Shown here: positions 11,850 through 24,808 of the stretch, piece by piece
Position numbering within the stretch: the stretch's first letter is position 1
Layout of the letters: every line of letters begins with the position of its first letter
From: Microbacterium paraoxydans
Lineage (GTDB): Bacteria; Actinomycetota; Actinomycetes; Actinomycetales; Microbacteriaceae
Direction: 5' to 3'
DNA: 64,000 bases
NCBI RefSeq assembly: GCF_018224615.1
Contig: NZ_JAGTUK010000003.1
Location: 544,339 to 608,338 of the forward strand
Position numbers and translations under genes: made by a program
Notes under the pieces: generated by a model
Databases searched by the model: none
Told to the model about the DNA's origin: nothing
The model's input: the letters and a program-made list of their open reading frames with translations, nothing else

Positions 11850-13922
11850 ATGCCTGCCTCCCGCGTTCCCGTCGTCCCCGGCGGATCCGCCCTCGACGAT
11901 CTCGGTGTCCGCCTCCACGACGGTGGTGGCACCCTGCGCGTCTGGTCGGGCAACGCCGCGTCGATGGAGCTCGTCGTGTTCGACGCCACCGACCTCGACT
12001 GGGTCACGGATCAGGCTCCGCTCGAGCGGCGCCCCGGCGGCGTCTGGGAGGTGACGAGCCCGCTGCTGCAGCCGGGCACCCGCTACGCGATCCGCGTCGG
12101 CGGACCACACGGACCGGGGAACACCTTCAACCCGGAGACGCTGCTCCTCGATCCGTATGCCCGAGGCCTTGCGCAGGGGCACGGGTACCAGGAGTGGCGG
12201 TCGGTCGTCATCGTGGACGGCTTCGACTGGGGCGACACCGTCAAACCGCGGATCCCGCTGGACCGCACCGTCATCTACGAGGGCCACCTGAAAGGCATGA
12301 CGAAGCGGCACCCCGAGGTTCCGCCCGCGCTGCACGGAACCTATGCCGGGCTCGCGCACCCCGCGATGATCGCGCACTTCCACTCGCTCGGCGTCACCTC
12401 CATCGAGCTGCTCCCCGTCCACGCGTTCGTGCCGGAGCCCCGTCTGCTGGAGCGCGGCCTCACGAACTACTGGGGGTACAACACCCTCAACTTCTTCACG
12501 CCCCACGCCGCGTACGCCACCGAGGACGCCCGCAAGCGCGGACCGGAGGCGATCATCGCCGAGTTCAAGGGCATGGTGAAGCTCCTGCATCAGGCGGGCC
12601 TCGAAGTGATCCTCGACGTGGTCTACAACCACACCTCCGAAGAGGGCATCGGGGGTCCGCGATCCAGCCTGCGGGGCATCGACAATGCGAGCTACTACCG
12701 GCAGGACGCGAACGGCGTCTACATCGACACGACCGGGTGCGGGAACACGCTGAACACGAGCACCGACGCGGGTGCCCGCCTCGTCCTCGACTCGCTGCGC
12801 TACTGGGCCGAGGAGATGCAGATCGACGGGTTCCGGTTCGACCTCGCCACCGCGATCGCCCGCGACGCCGCGCACACCTACACCCCCGACCACCCGCTGC
12901 TCCGCGCGATCGCCGCCGACCCGCTGCTCGCCGACGCCAAACTCATCGCCGAGCCCTGGGACGTGGGACTGGGCGGCTGGCAGACCGGCAACTTCCCCGC
13001 GGGGTGGCACGAGTGGAACGACCGCTACCGGGACCGGGTGCGCAACTTCTGGCTGAGCGACATCGACTATGCGCGACGCGCCTCGGCTCCGGTCGGCATC
13101 GGCGGCTTCGCCACGCGCCTGGCCGGTTCCTCCAACACGTTCAGCGAGGAGCGCGGCCCACTCGCCAGCATCAACTTCGTCACGGCGCACGACGGCTTCA
13201 CGCTGCACGACCTCGTGTCCTACGACGTCAAGCACAACGAAGCCAACGGCGAGAACAACCGCGACGGTGCCGACACCAACCGGGCGTTCAACCACGGCGT
13301 GGAGGGGCCGACCGACGATCCCACGATCCTCGCCGCCCGCCGCAAGGCCATGCGGAACCTCCTCGGCACCGTGCTGCTCTCCGCCGGCATTCCCATGCTC
13401 ACGGCCGGAGACGAGGTCGGTCGTTCCCAGCGGGGCAACAACAACGCCTACGCCCAGGACTCGCCGCTGTCCTGGCTCGGCTGGGAGCTGGAACCCTGGC
13501 AGGAAGACCTCCGGGCCCACGTGACCCGGCTGATCCGGCTGCGGCAGGAGAACCCCGCGCTGCGTCCGAGTCGCTATGCACGGCTCGGCGAACACATCCC
13601 GAACGCGTCGGTCATGGACTGGTACGACCAGGACGGCGAGACGATGGAGCCGGGACAGTGGAACGACCCGGGCAACCGCACACTGCAGTACGTCGCCGCC
13701 TCGACCCCCGACACCGAGGCCGCGAATCGCATCCTGCTGATCGTGCACGGCACGGAGGCCCCGATCGACGTCCGGTTGCCCGTGGAGATCGAGGGGGCGA
13801 CGCGGTTCGTCTCCCTGTGGTCGAGTGCGGAGGAGCAGCCGTCCGAGCAGGCGGAAGTGTTCGAGCCCGGCGACGTGCTGTCCGTCCCCGGCACGTCGAT
13901 GCGGCTCTTCCGGGTGGAGTGA
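11850..13922 (+). CDS. glgX: Glycogen debranching protein GlgX (GH13 isoamylase type)
   Basis: This enzyme hydrolyses alpha-1,6 branch points of glycogen or limit dextrin. It is 690 aa: an N-terminal CBM48-like beta domain (to ~150), a GH13 barrel and a C-terminal beta domain. Catalytic residues visible: nucleophile Asp ~331 (DGFRFDLATA), acid/base Glu ~367 (LIAEPWDVG), third Asp ~447 (VTAHDGF). The isoamylase-type VVYNHTSEE is present near 265. It is first in a glgX-glgE-glgB plus-strand cluster, 64 bp before glgE. TreX-like activity is also possible. Confidence 0.94.
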   Translation: MPASRVPVVPGGSALDDLGVRLHDGGGTLRVWSGNAASMELVVFDATDLDWVTDQAPLERRPGGVWEVTSPLLQPGTRYAIRVGGPHGPGNTFNPETLLLDPYARGLAQGHGYQEWRSVVIVDGFDWGDTVKPRIPLDRTVIYEGHLKGMTKRHPEVPPALHGTYAGLAHPAMIAHFHSLGVTSIELLPVHAFVPEPRLLERGLTNYWGYNTLNFFTPHAAYATEDARKRGPEAIIAEFKGMVKLLHQAGLEVILDVVYNHTSEEGIGGPRSSLRGIDNASYYRQDANGVYIDTTGCGNTLNTSTDAGARLVLDSLRYWAEEMQIDGFRFDLATAIARDAAHTYTPDHPLLRAIAADPLLADAKLIAEPWDVGLGGWQTGNFPAGWHEWNDRYRDRVRNFWLSDIDYARRASAPVGIGGFATRLAGSSNTFSEERGPLASINFVTAHDGFTLHDLVSYDVKHNEANGENNRDGADTNRAFNHGVEGPTDDPTILAARRKAMRNLLGTVLLSAGIPMLTAGDEVGRSQRGNNNAYAQDSPLSWLGWELEPWQEDLRAHVTRLIRLRQENPALRPSRYARLGEHIPNASVMDWYDQDGETMEPGQWNDPGNRTLQYVAASTPDTEAANRILLIVHGTEAPIDVRLPVEIEGATRFVSLWSSAEEQPSEQAEVFEPGDVLSVPGTSMRLFRVE

Positions 13923-13945
13923 TAGCACGGTTCTGCGCCACGGTC

Positions 13946-13981
13946 GAGCGGTAGGTTCCGATACACCGGAGCGGTAGATTC
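13946..13981 (+). repeat. Imperfect direct repeat before glgE
   Basis: Two 13-base copies, GAGCGGTAGGTTC (13946-13958) and GAGCGGTAGATTC (13969-13981), lie 23 bp apart, about two helical turns. The second contains the -10-like TAGATT that ends six bases before the glgE GTG. The arrangement may be two tandem -10 elements or an operator repeat. Confidence 0.5.
13975..13980 (+). promoter_or_regulatory. -10 element for leaderless glgE
   Basis: TAGATT is followed by CGCACT and the GTG at 13987. It implies that glgE-glgB can be transcribed separately from glgX. Confidence 0.45.
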
Positions 13982-13986
13982 GCACT

Positions 13987-18263
<4,277 letters not shown>

Positions 18264-18271
18264 GGGCCCGC

Positions 18272-18300
18272 GGCGCCCGTCGGCGCAGCGCCGGGGCGCC
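18272..18300. terminator. GC-rich hairpin between convergent glgB and thioredoxin gene
   Basis: An outer 7-bp arm (GGCGCCC/GGGCGCC) encloses an inner 5-bp hairpin CGGCG-CAG-CGCCG. There is no T-run, but it lies in the 45-bp gap between two converging stop codons, so it may terminate both. Confidence 0.4.
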
Positions 18301-18308
18301 GGGCGACG

Positions 18309-19244
18309 TCAGAACAGCAGTGACGAGAGGCGGTTGCGTGCCGACACGACTCGAGGGTCGGCCGCACCGATGAGCCCGAAGAGCTCCACGAGTCGTTCAC
18401 GCACGGGTGCACGCTGGTCCGAGGGAAGCTGCGCGAACAGATCGAGCAGCCGCGCGAACGCGTCATCCACGTGGCCCCCGGCCAGATCGAGGTCAGCCAC
18501 GTCGAACTGCGCCTGCACGTCGAGCGGGGCCGCGGCAGCAGCGGCGCGCGCCTCCTGCAGATCCAGGCCCTGCACGCGGTGGAGCAGCTTCACCTGCCCC
18601 AGTCCGGCACTGGCCTCCTCGTCGCGCGGGTTCTCTGCGAGCGCCTTCTCGTATGCGCGGATGGCCGCGGCGTAGTCGCCGGCCTCGATCGCGGCGTAGG
18701 CCTCGGCGTGCAGCGGCGGCAGCTCGGGCTCGACGGGCTCGGGTGCATCCTGCCCGGCGTCTCCCCCGACCGAGAGCGTCCCGGAAACGCCGTTCTGCGC
18801 GGCGACCTGGAGCAGCTGCGCGAACACCTCGCGCACCTGCTGCTCCGGCACGACCCCTGTGAACATCGGCACCGGCTGCCCCGCGATGAGCGCGACGACC
18901 ATCGGGATCGACTGCGCGCGGAAACTCTGGGCGAGCTGCGGATTCGCGTCGACGTCGACCTTGGCGAGCAGCACCCGGCCGCCGAGCTCGCGCGTGACCT
19001 TCTCGATGATCGGGCTCAGCTGCTTGCACGGCCCACACCATTCGGCCCAGAGGTCGACGACGACCGGCACCGTGCGCGAGATCTCCAGTACCTGTCCGAA
19101 GGTCTCATCGGTCGCGTCGACCACCACGTCGGCGACGCCCTGCCCCTGCGTTGCGGGCGCGCCGGCGGCGGGGGCCGCGGGACGATTACGGAGGCTGGAG
19201 AGATCGACCGCGCCTCGGAGGGCCGCGGGAGAGATGTCGGTCAC
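18309..19244 (-). CDS. Thioredoxin-fold protein with C-terminal tetratricopeptide region (CnoX/YbbN-like)
   Basis: It is 311 aa. Residues ~35-145 are a thioredoxin domain with intact active site WCGPC (Cys70, Cys73). Residues ~180-311 are alpha-helical TPR-type repeats (AYAAIEAGDYAAAIRAYEKAL). Homologues such as E. coli CnoX are chaperone-holdases or redox partners; whether this one is reductase or holdase is open. The ATG overlaps the stop of the upstream membrane protein gene (ATGA), indicating coupled expression. Confidence 0.85.
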   Translation of the reverse strand: MTDISPAALRGAVDLSSLRNRPAAPAAGAPATQGQGVADVVVDATDETFGQVLEISRTVPVVVDLWAEWCGPCKQLSPIIEKVTRELGGRVLLAKVDVDANPQLAQSFRAQSIPMVVALIAGQPVPMFTGVVPEQQVREVFAQLLQVAAQNGVSGTLSVGGDAGQDAPEPVEPELPPLHAEAYAAIEAGDYAAAIRAYEKALAENPRDEEASAGLGQVKLLHRVQGLDLQEARAAAAAAPLDVQAQFDVADLDLAGGHVDDAFARLLDLFAQLPSDQRAPVRERLVELFGLIGAADPRVVSARNRLSSLLF

Positions 19245-21205
19245 TTGATCACCTTCACGGAGAGCAGGTCCTGGGTGGAGGCCAGGAGCTTCATCGGTTC
19301 GCTCGACCCCTGCGAGGGGACGGCGAAGAACAACTGGCTCAGATAAGTCGTCTCGACGCCGGTCGCCGACTCGGTCGCACCCGTGAGCGCCTTGGCCTGC
19401 TCGTTGCTACCGAAACGGATCACCACGTCGGAGTTGACCGGAGTGATCGTCTCGACGTCGAGCACCGAGACCGCGACGATCGCCCCGCTGTCGAGAGTGG
19501 TCATGGAGACGGGCTCCGTATCCGATGGCAGGGCCTTGAACGCTGCCTTCGAGGTCTCTGCGGCGTTGGCGTCCGCGAGTCCCTGCACCACGGTCTGGCG
19601 CCCGTCGCGGATGGACTGGGCAACGGCGAGGGACAGATCGTCGAACTGCCCGTAGTACTGGCTCTTCTCCACGTTGTCGACCACGTCGGAGAACGCCGCA
19701 GCCACCTGGTCGGGCGGGAGCGTGAGGAACGCCGAGTCGGCGGGCACCATCGAGGTGCCGAGCCAGCTCGCCGCGACCTCAGGGAACTGCGCGTCGGCGG
19801 CCATTTGCGCCAGGTTGGTCACCTTGTAGTTCGACCACGGGTCGTCCTGTGTCATCGTGAGCAGTACGGGTGGAACAGTGTCGTCGTCCTTGTTCTGCGA
19901 GAGCAGGAGCACCGTGCGCGGCCAGCGGTCGGTGGCCTCGGGCAGCACGACGCGCACATCATCCGTGGGGATCGCGACGGGCGGCGCGTCGTTGGTGACC
20001 TTCGCCCGGACGGCGTAGTCGGTCACCCGCTCCTCGAGCGCGGGACCGGCGAGACGCGTACCCGCCAAGTCCGCGTCGAGCGTGCTGTCCGCCTCGGCCA
20101 CGGTCTCCGACAGGTTCTTCAGGATGCGCTTCGCCTGTGCCTCGGTCACCGCCGGTGGCTTCTGGTTCTCGGGAGCGATCACCGTGGGAGACGGCGACGG
20201 CGAAGCGGACGCGTCGCCCAGCTGCGGCCAGGAGTCCGCCGAGCACCCCGCAGCGAGCAGCGCCGTGAGGCCGAGTGCCGGCAGCGCCAGCATGCGGCGA
20301 CGGCGAGTCGGGCCGGTAGCGCGCATGGACGACTTCCCGTCGGGCTCGGTGCGCGTGCCGGGCTCGTCCTCCACGACCTCCGCATCCTTGACGACCGGCT
20401 CGGAAGGGGCACTGGCGTTCGCCGTGTCACCGGCGTCCAGGGCGGCGCGCTCCCCGGCCGGAAGAGCAGCGACCTCGATCGGCTCCGTCATCGGCAGCGG
20501 CCCGGGACCCTTACGGCGAGGACCGCGGCCACGACGCTGGTGACGGATCGCCAGCACATACAGAATGAGGCCGATGAGGAGGACGACACCTCCGGCGACC
20601 ATCAACGGTCCGGCGAGCGGGGTGCTGTTGTCGACCGGCCACGACACGACGATGTCATCCGGCGCGTCCTTCGTGCCGTCATAGGCGATGAGCACGCTGG
20701 TGCCCTCCGGAAGCTGCATGTTGTCGACCGTGAGCAGATTCTCCTGGCTGAAGGAATCCAGCCAGAGGTCGGAGCCGACCGGATTGCGGCCGGTGGGCTC
20801 CTCCGCGGTCGGATCCGTCGCCGGCGTCTCTTCCGGCGCCGGAGTGGTGCCCGCATCCTCACCCGGGTCTGCCGTCTCGTCGGCGGCCGCGAGGTGTTCG
20901 ACGCGGAACTCGCCGTCCTTCCCGACCGAGACGTGGTTGTAGTCGGAGTCCGACAGCCACGCCTGCATGTCGGCGGTGCGCCCATAGCTGGCGAAGATCT
21001 CGCCCTCGCCGCTGACCGCGAGCTTCTGCGCCCCGGGGTTCGTGCGCAGCACGTCACCGTCCATGAGGACGAACGGGGCGGGCTCCTCGATCGAGACGCG
21101 CTCCTGCTGGCTCGATGGGCCCATGAAGACCGTCCGTTGAGCGATCCCCGCGCCGATCAGCACGGCAGCCAGCACGAAGGCCACCACGGCCCATACGAAA
21201 CGCAC
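19241..21205 (-). CDS. Three-segment membrane protein with internal lipobox-like sequence, function unknown
   Basis: About 654 aa from GTG 21205, chosen because GAGGAGA lies seven bases upstream; GTG 21220 would add five residues. An N-terminal hydrophobic segment is followed by ~165 polar residues with an acidic Thr/Pro/Glu stretch. A second TM segment (PLMVAGGVVLLIGLILYVLA) leads into an Arg/Lys-rich cytoplasmic stretch. A third, preceded by RRRR, ends LTALLAAGC, like a lipoprotein signal. The following ~330 residues look extracytoplasmic. I recognise no catalytic motif. An internal ATG at 20326 would start exactly at the lipoprotein-like part. It is upstream of and overlapping the thioredoxin-TPR gene. 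Confidence 0.7.
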   Translation of the reverse strand: MRFVWAVVAFVLAAVLIGAGIAQRTVFMGPSSQQERVSIEEPAPFVLMDGDVLRTNPGAQKLAVSGEGEIFASYGRTADMQAWLSDSDYNHVSVGKDGEFRVEHLAAADETADPGEDAGTTPAPEETPATDPTAEEPTGRNPVGSDLWLDSFSQENLLTVDNMQLPEGTSVLIAYDGTKDAPDDIVVSWPVDNSTPLAGPLMVAGGVVLLIGLILYVLAIRHQRRGRGPRRKGPGPLPMTEPIEVAALPAGERAALDAGDTANASAPSEPVVKDAEVVEDEPGTRTEPDGKSSMRATGPTRRRRMLALPALGLTALLAAGCSADSWPQLGDASASPSPSPTVIAPENQKPPAVTEAQAKRILKNLSETVAEADSTLDADLAGTRLAGPALEERVTDYAVRAKVTNDAPPVAIPTDDVRVVLPEATDRWPRTVLLLSQNKDDDTVPPVLLTMTQDDPWSNYKVTNLAQMAADAQFPEVAASWLGTSMVPADSAFLTLPPDQVAAAFSDVVDNVEKSQYYGQFDDLSLAVAQSIRDGRQTVVQGLADANAAETSKAAFKALPSDTEPVSMTTLDSGAIVAVSVLDVETITPVNSDVVIRFGSNEQAKALTGATESATGVETTYLSQLFFAVPSQGSSEPMKLLASTQDLLSVKVIK

Positions 21206-21382
21206 GAATAGTCTCCTCACGCATCGCGAATACCCGCCCGCGACGCCACACTCGACATTTCAGACTAGCGAAGTCACCTGTGTGTTGCCCACGAGCAGTT
21301 CGCATGCGCGACGAACGGCACGTCGCCACGGCGCGGCGTGCCAGGGTCGATAGCCTTGCTGCAGCCGTCGCGAGGAGTCCGC

Positions 21383-22444
21383 ATGAAGATCCACAACCCC
21401 TTCCGCACCGCCCTCGTGGCGACGCTCGGTGTGGGGTTGGGGATCCTGCTGATCAGCAGCGTGCAGACCCTGTCGACGGTGCTGCTCTACATTGGCACCG
21501 CCCTGTTCCTGAGCCTCGGCCTCGACCCCCTCGTGTCGTTCCTCGAACGACGGCGCCTGCCGCGGTGGCTCGCGGTGCTCGTGACGATCCTCGCCGTGCT
21601 GGCGATCTTCGTGGGCATCATCCTGATCGTCCTGCCGGTTCTCGTCGACCAGATCTCGCAGTTGATCGCACAGATCACCACCATCGTCCAGCGCGGCACC
21701 GCGATCGACGATCTCAAGGACTGGATCCAGGAGACCTTCCCGAACCTGCTCGTCGACGACGTGTTCAACTACATCGAGGACTGGCTGACCACGAACCTGG
21801 CGGAGATCGGCGGCTCGATCGGGCAGGGAGTCCTGATCGCCAGTGGCGCCGTCCTCAGCGGTGTGTTCGGCGCCTTCATCGTGCTCATCCTCACGATCTA
21901 CCTCACGGCCTCCACGCCCTCGCTCAAGCGCGCCGTGTACCAGCTCGTCCCGTCGTCGAAGCGCGACCGCTTCATCGACCTGTCCGAGCAGATCACCGAC
22001 TCCGTGGGCTACTACGTCATGGGCCAGGTGTCCCAGGGCGTCATCAACGGAGTCTTGAGTGCCATCTACCTGACGATCATCGAGGCGCCGTTCCCCGCAG
22101 TCCTCGCGGTCATCGCCTTCTTCTTCTCGCTCATCCCCCTGGTCGGCACGCTCACCGGCTCCACGATCATCGTTCTCGTCTGCCTGATCCCCGGGCTGGG
22201 CTCCCCCGCCACGGCGCTGGCCGCCGGCATCTACTACCTGATCTACATGCAGATCGAGGCCTACGTCATCTCCCCGCGCATCATGAGCCGTGCGGTGTCG
22301 GTCCCCGGCGCGGTCGTCGTCGTCGCCGCTCTCGCGGGCGGCAGCCTGCTCGGACTGCTGGGAGCCCTCATCGCGATTCCGGTCGCGGCGAGCATCCTGA
22401 TCATCTACCGTCAGGTGCTGATCCCCCGAATGAACGATCTCTGA
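21383..22444 (+). CDS. AI-2E family transporter (PerM-like membrane protein)
   Basis: This 353-aa polytopic protein has hydrophobic segments near residues 13-45, 60-85, 150-180, 215-265 and 270-345. It has the family's C-terminal signature region ending in IPVAASILIIY. The ATG at 21383 was chosen over an earlier in-frame start because GAGGAG lies upstream at the right distance. Family members range from AI-2 export to Na+/H+ antiport; the substrate here is unknown. A -10-like TAGCCT (21351-21356) would give a ~20-base leader. Confidence 0.88.
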   Translation: MKIHNPFRTALVATLGVGLGILLISSVQTLSTVLLYIGTALFLSLGLDPLVSFLERRRLPRWLAVLVTILAVLAIFVGIILIVLPVLVDQISQLIAQITTIVQRGTAIDDLKDWIQETFPNLLVDDVFNYIEDWLTTNLAEIGGSIGQGVLIASGAVLSGVFGAFIVLILTIYLTASTPSLKRAVYQLVPSSKRDRFIDLSEQITDSVGYYVMGQVSQGVINGVLSAIYLTIIEAPFPAVLAVIAFFFSLIPLVGTLTGSTIIVLVCLIPGLGSPATALAAGIYYLIYMQIEAYVISPRIMSRAVSVPGAVVVVAALAGGSLLGLLGALIAIPVAASILIIYRQVLIPRMNDL

Positions 22445-22471
22445 CGCGGCCGCGGCGAGCACCGCCCGCGC

Positions 22472-23194
22472 TCAGTCGTCGCTGGGCCAGTGCGTCGGCA
22501 GCGGGAGCGCCGAGGGGTTCACGGCGGCGACGACCTCGGTGAGCACCCTGCGGGTCTGCGTCTCCCCCACCCACAAGTGCTTCCCGCCCTCGACCGGGAT
22601 GAGACGAGCGTGCGGTATCGAGGCGAAGCGCTGCTGCGCCTCGGCGGGACGGAGGTAGTCGTCGAACTCCGGGACGAGGATCACGACCTCACGGTCGGCC
22701 TCAGCCCACGCGGCCACCTCCTCGTCCGTGGCTCGATGCAGCGGTGGCGACAACAGGATGATGCCCTCGACCTCGTGGTCGCGGCCGTACTTGAGCGCCA
22801 GCTCGGTGCCGAAGGACCAGCCCAGCAGCCACGGACGTGGAAGCGCACGATCGTGAACGAACTGCATCGCCGCTGCGACGTCGAACTGCTCCAGGGCACC
22901 CCCGTCGAAGGCGCCATCACTCGTGCCACGCGGTGAGCTCGTGCCGCGGGTGTTGAACCGGAGGACGGCGAGGTCGGCCAACGCGGGGAGACGTGCGGCT
23001 GCCTTCCGGAGGATGTGAGAATCCATGAATCCACCGGCGGTGGGAAGCGGGTGCAGCGTGACCAGCGTCGCGACCGGCATCTTCTCCTCCGGTAGCGCGA
23101 GTTCCCCGACCAGGGTCAGGCCGTCGGCCGTCGTGAGCTCGATGTCCTCACGCCGTGCCGGGAGCTCCCGGGGTCCCCGGATCTCGATGGTCAT
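22472..23194 (-). CDS. Alpha/beta hydrolase
   Basis: It is 240 aa. Nucleophile elbow GWSFG has Ser127, the oxyanion-region HPLPTAGG is near 48-55, and a C-terminal His lies in GGKHLWVG. It resembles small dienelactone-hydrolase/CocE-like serine hydrolases; the substrate is unknown. Start ATG 23194 is supported by GGAGG five bases upstream, and a TTG at 23206 is rejected. The start overlaps the stop of the small zinc-site gene (ATGA). Confidence 0.85.
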   Translation of the reverse strand: MTIEIRGPRELPARREDIELTTADGLTLVGELALPEEKMPVATLVTLHPLPTAGGFMDSHILRKAAARLPALADLAVLRFNTRGTSSPRGTSDGAFDGGALEQFDVAAAMQFVHDRALPRPWLLGWSFGTELALKYGRDHEVEGIILLSPPLHRATDEEVAAWAEADREVVILVPEFDDYLRPAEAQQRFASIPHARLIPVEGGKHLWVGETQTRRVLTEVVAAVNPSALPLPTHWPSDD

Positions 23195-23478
23195 GCAATC
23201 CTCCAACAGTGGTTGTGCCAGTGCCTGCGGTCGGCCAGGGCGGCGGCGTCTCCGAGCACGCCATCAGCGCGCCAGGCCACGACGTGCGCGGTGCCGATGT
23301 CGATCACGCGCCCGCAGCCGGGGCACACGTACTCCTTCTGCGCCTGCGCGCTGGACACCGGCTGCACGGTCCACTCCACGCCGCGGCGGGTCTCCGTGCG
23401 CTTCCAGCCCGCGAGAAGGCGGTCGAGAGACGCGTCCGGATCAGGGCGCCCCGAAGGACGTCGACGTGAGCGGGGCAT
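23191..23478 (-). CDS. Small conserved protein with putative zinc site
   Basis: It is 95 aa and basic at the N-terminus. Cys52 and Cys55 (CPGC), His65 and a C-terminal cluster HWHNHCW (His86, 88, 90, Cys91) could bind one metal ion. No enzyme motif is visible and I cannot name a function. It is translationally coupled to the downstream hydrolase and follows the transglycosylase-like gene by 9 bp, so the three may be one transcription unit. Confidence 0.75.
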   Translation of the reverse strand: MPRSRRRPSGRPDPDASLDRLLAGWKRTETRRGVEWTVQPVSSAQAQKEYVCPGCGRVIDIGTAHVVAWRADGVLGDAAALADRRHWHNHCWRIA

Positions 23479-23487
23479 GACGCCGGC

Positions 23488-24162
23488 TCACCACCAGTGG
23501 TTGGTGGTCCAGAAGTTGTACGCGCCCGCCCAGCTGCCGTAGCGGCCTGTGGCGTAACCGGTCGCCCAGCGCAGGTTATCGACCGGGTTGTAGCCGTTTC
23601 CGGGAACCTTGCTGCACGGCAGCGCCTGAACCAGTCCGCACGCGCCGGACGACTTGTTGGTCGCGTTCGGGTTCCAGCCGCTCTCGCGCGACACGATGTA
23701 GTCGACGTACTGCCAGTCGCTCTGAGCGATCCCGGCCGCGGCCATCCACTCCGCCGGAGCGCCACCCCCCGTGTAGGGAGGAAGGGAACCGCCACCGGAA
23801 GACTTGCCCTTCGACCCGCTGGTCGCGGTCGGGGCGGGCGGCGGGGGCGGAGGCTTCGGCTTGACGTAGATCTCGAAGGTGCCACGCGCGAGCGGCTTGA
23901 TCTCTGCCCCCTGCACGGTCACCGTCAGATCCTGGGTGTCCGCGAGCGCGGCGGCGTAGACCGACTCGGGTGACTCCTCGGGTGCCGGCTCCGCGAGGGC
24001 AACACCCGTCGGCGCGACCAGTGCGGCCGCAAGTCCGACCACCGCGAGCCCGCTGAAGGCCCCGGCGACGCCGCGTCGCCGCGTCCACCGACCGGTACCC
24101 CGAGCAGCCGACGTCGTCGGCACCACAGGCGCCGCCGAAGCATCGGTTCGTTCGAGATTCAT
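23488..24162 (-). CDS. Secreted transglycosylase-like protein (aggregation-promoting-factor type)
   Basis: 224 aa from ATG 24162. A twin-basic N-terminus (RWTRRR) and hydrophobic segment end near ALAEP (residue ~58), a Sec signal peptide. A short beta domain (DLTVTVQGAEIKPL) and a Pro/Ser/Gly linker follow. The C-terminal ~85 residues (YIVSRESGWNP...AYNFWTTNHWW) carry the lysozyme-like Glu of the SRESGWNP motif. It probably acts on peptidoglycan outside the cell. Upstream TAAACT (24191-24196) is a possible -10. No riboswitch fits in the 64-bp gap. Confidence 0.82.
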   Translation of the reverse strand: MNLERTDASAAPVVPTTSAARGTGRWTRRRGVAGAFSGLAVVGLAAALVAPTGVALAEPAPEESPESVYAAALADTQDLTVTVQGAEIKPLARGTFEIYVKPKPPPPPPAPTATSGSKGKSSGGGSLPPYTGGGAPAEWMAAAGIAQSDWQYVDYIVSRESGWNPNATNKSSGACGLVQALPCSKVPGNGYNPVDNLRWATGYATGRYGSWAGAYNFWTTNHWW

Positions 24163-24226
24163 GTCATTTCGGGTGTACACGATGGAAGACAGTTTACGCA
24201 CACGAGCCTGCACAGGCCATCTATGG

Positions 24227-24808
24227 TCAGCGAACCGCCAGAATCACATCGATCGTCGCGTCCAGCAGAGCATCGACCTGCTCCTCCAGGTACCCCCCGC
24301 GCTGCATGCGGAAGGCGGCGGAGCGAAGCTGCTCGGCCGACAGGGGTTCGCCGTCCCGGAGGTAGCGGACGATGCGCGACATGACGTGGTCCACCTCGTC
24401 GACGCGGTAACCGAACGTGAGGATGCCCGCTCGGCCGAAGCGGTGGCGCGCCGGGCGAGCGAGGTGGTCGAGGATCACCTGGGCGTCGGCTCGCGCCTGC
24501 TCGACCCAGGCACCCGCGCCGCGCGCACGAACCGCACGCTCCCGCTCCCGCGCTGCGAAGGCGTCCTCCACCCTTCCGAGCGCCGCGTCCACGTCCGCGA
24601 CGACGTAGCCTTCCTTGACCAGCGGGAAGGATGCGGTTCGAACGCCCTCCGCGGTGAGCTCATCGCTGCCGGTCTCGAACGCGCGCCGGGCCGAGGCCAG
24701 GAAGGTGTCGACCGCCGCACGGTGGTAACCGCGCGTCCGGCCCGTGGTCACGGCGAACGCCGGCGGCGCGGACGATCGCATGTTCTCGTCGGTCCGGTTG
24801 TCGGTCAT
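24227..24808 (-). CDS. DivIVA-domain repeat protein
   Basis: It is 193 aa. Four copies of a DivIVA-like N-terminal motif of the form GYxxxxVDxxL are visible: GYHRAAVDTFL (27-37), GYVVADVDAAL (67-77), GYRVDEVDHVM (133-143) and GYLEEQVDALL (172-182). This matches the actinobacterial DivIVA-repeat family, whose role is unclear but is presumably membrane or cell-pole associated. Start ATG 24808 overlaps the cdsA stop by one base (TGATG); the longer reading is rejected. Confidence 0.85.
   Translation of the reverse strand: MTDNRTDENMRSSAPPAFAVTTGRTRGYHRAAVDTFLASARRAFETGSDELTAEGVRTASFPLVKEGYVVADVDAALGRVEDAFAARERERAVRARGAGAWVEQARADAQVILDHLARPARHRFGRAGILTFGYRVDEVDHVMSRIVRYLRDGEPLSAEQLRSAAFRMQRGGYLEEQVDALLDATIDVILAVR

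Noticed and set aside
11142..13985. Open frame of 947 codons on the minus strand
   Set aside because: It overlaps glgX and the desulfurase gene, both with catalytic motifs in other frames.
24163..24226. c-di-AMP (ydaO-type) riboswitch before the transglycosylase-like gene
   Set aside because: Such riboswitches precede many actinobacterial wall-hydrolase genes, but the gap is only 64 bp, too short for the aptamer.
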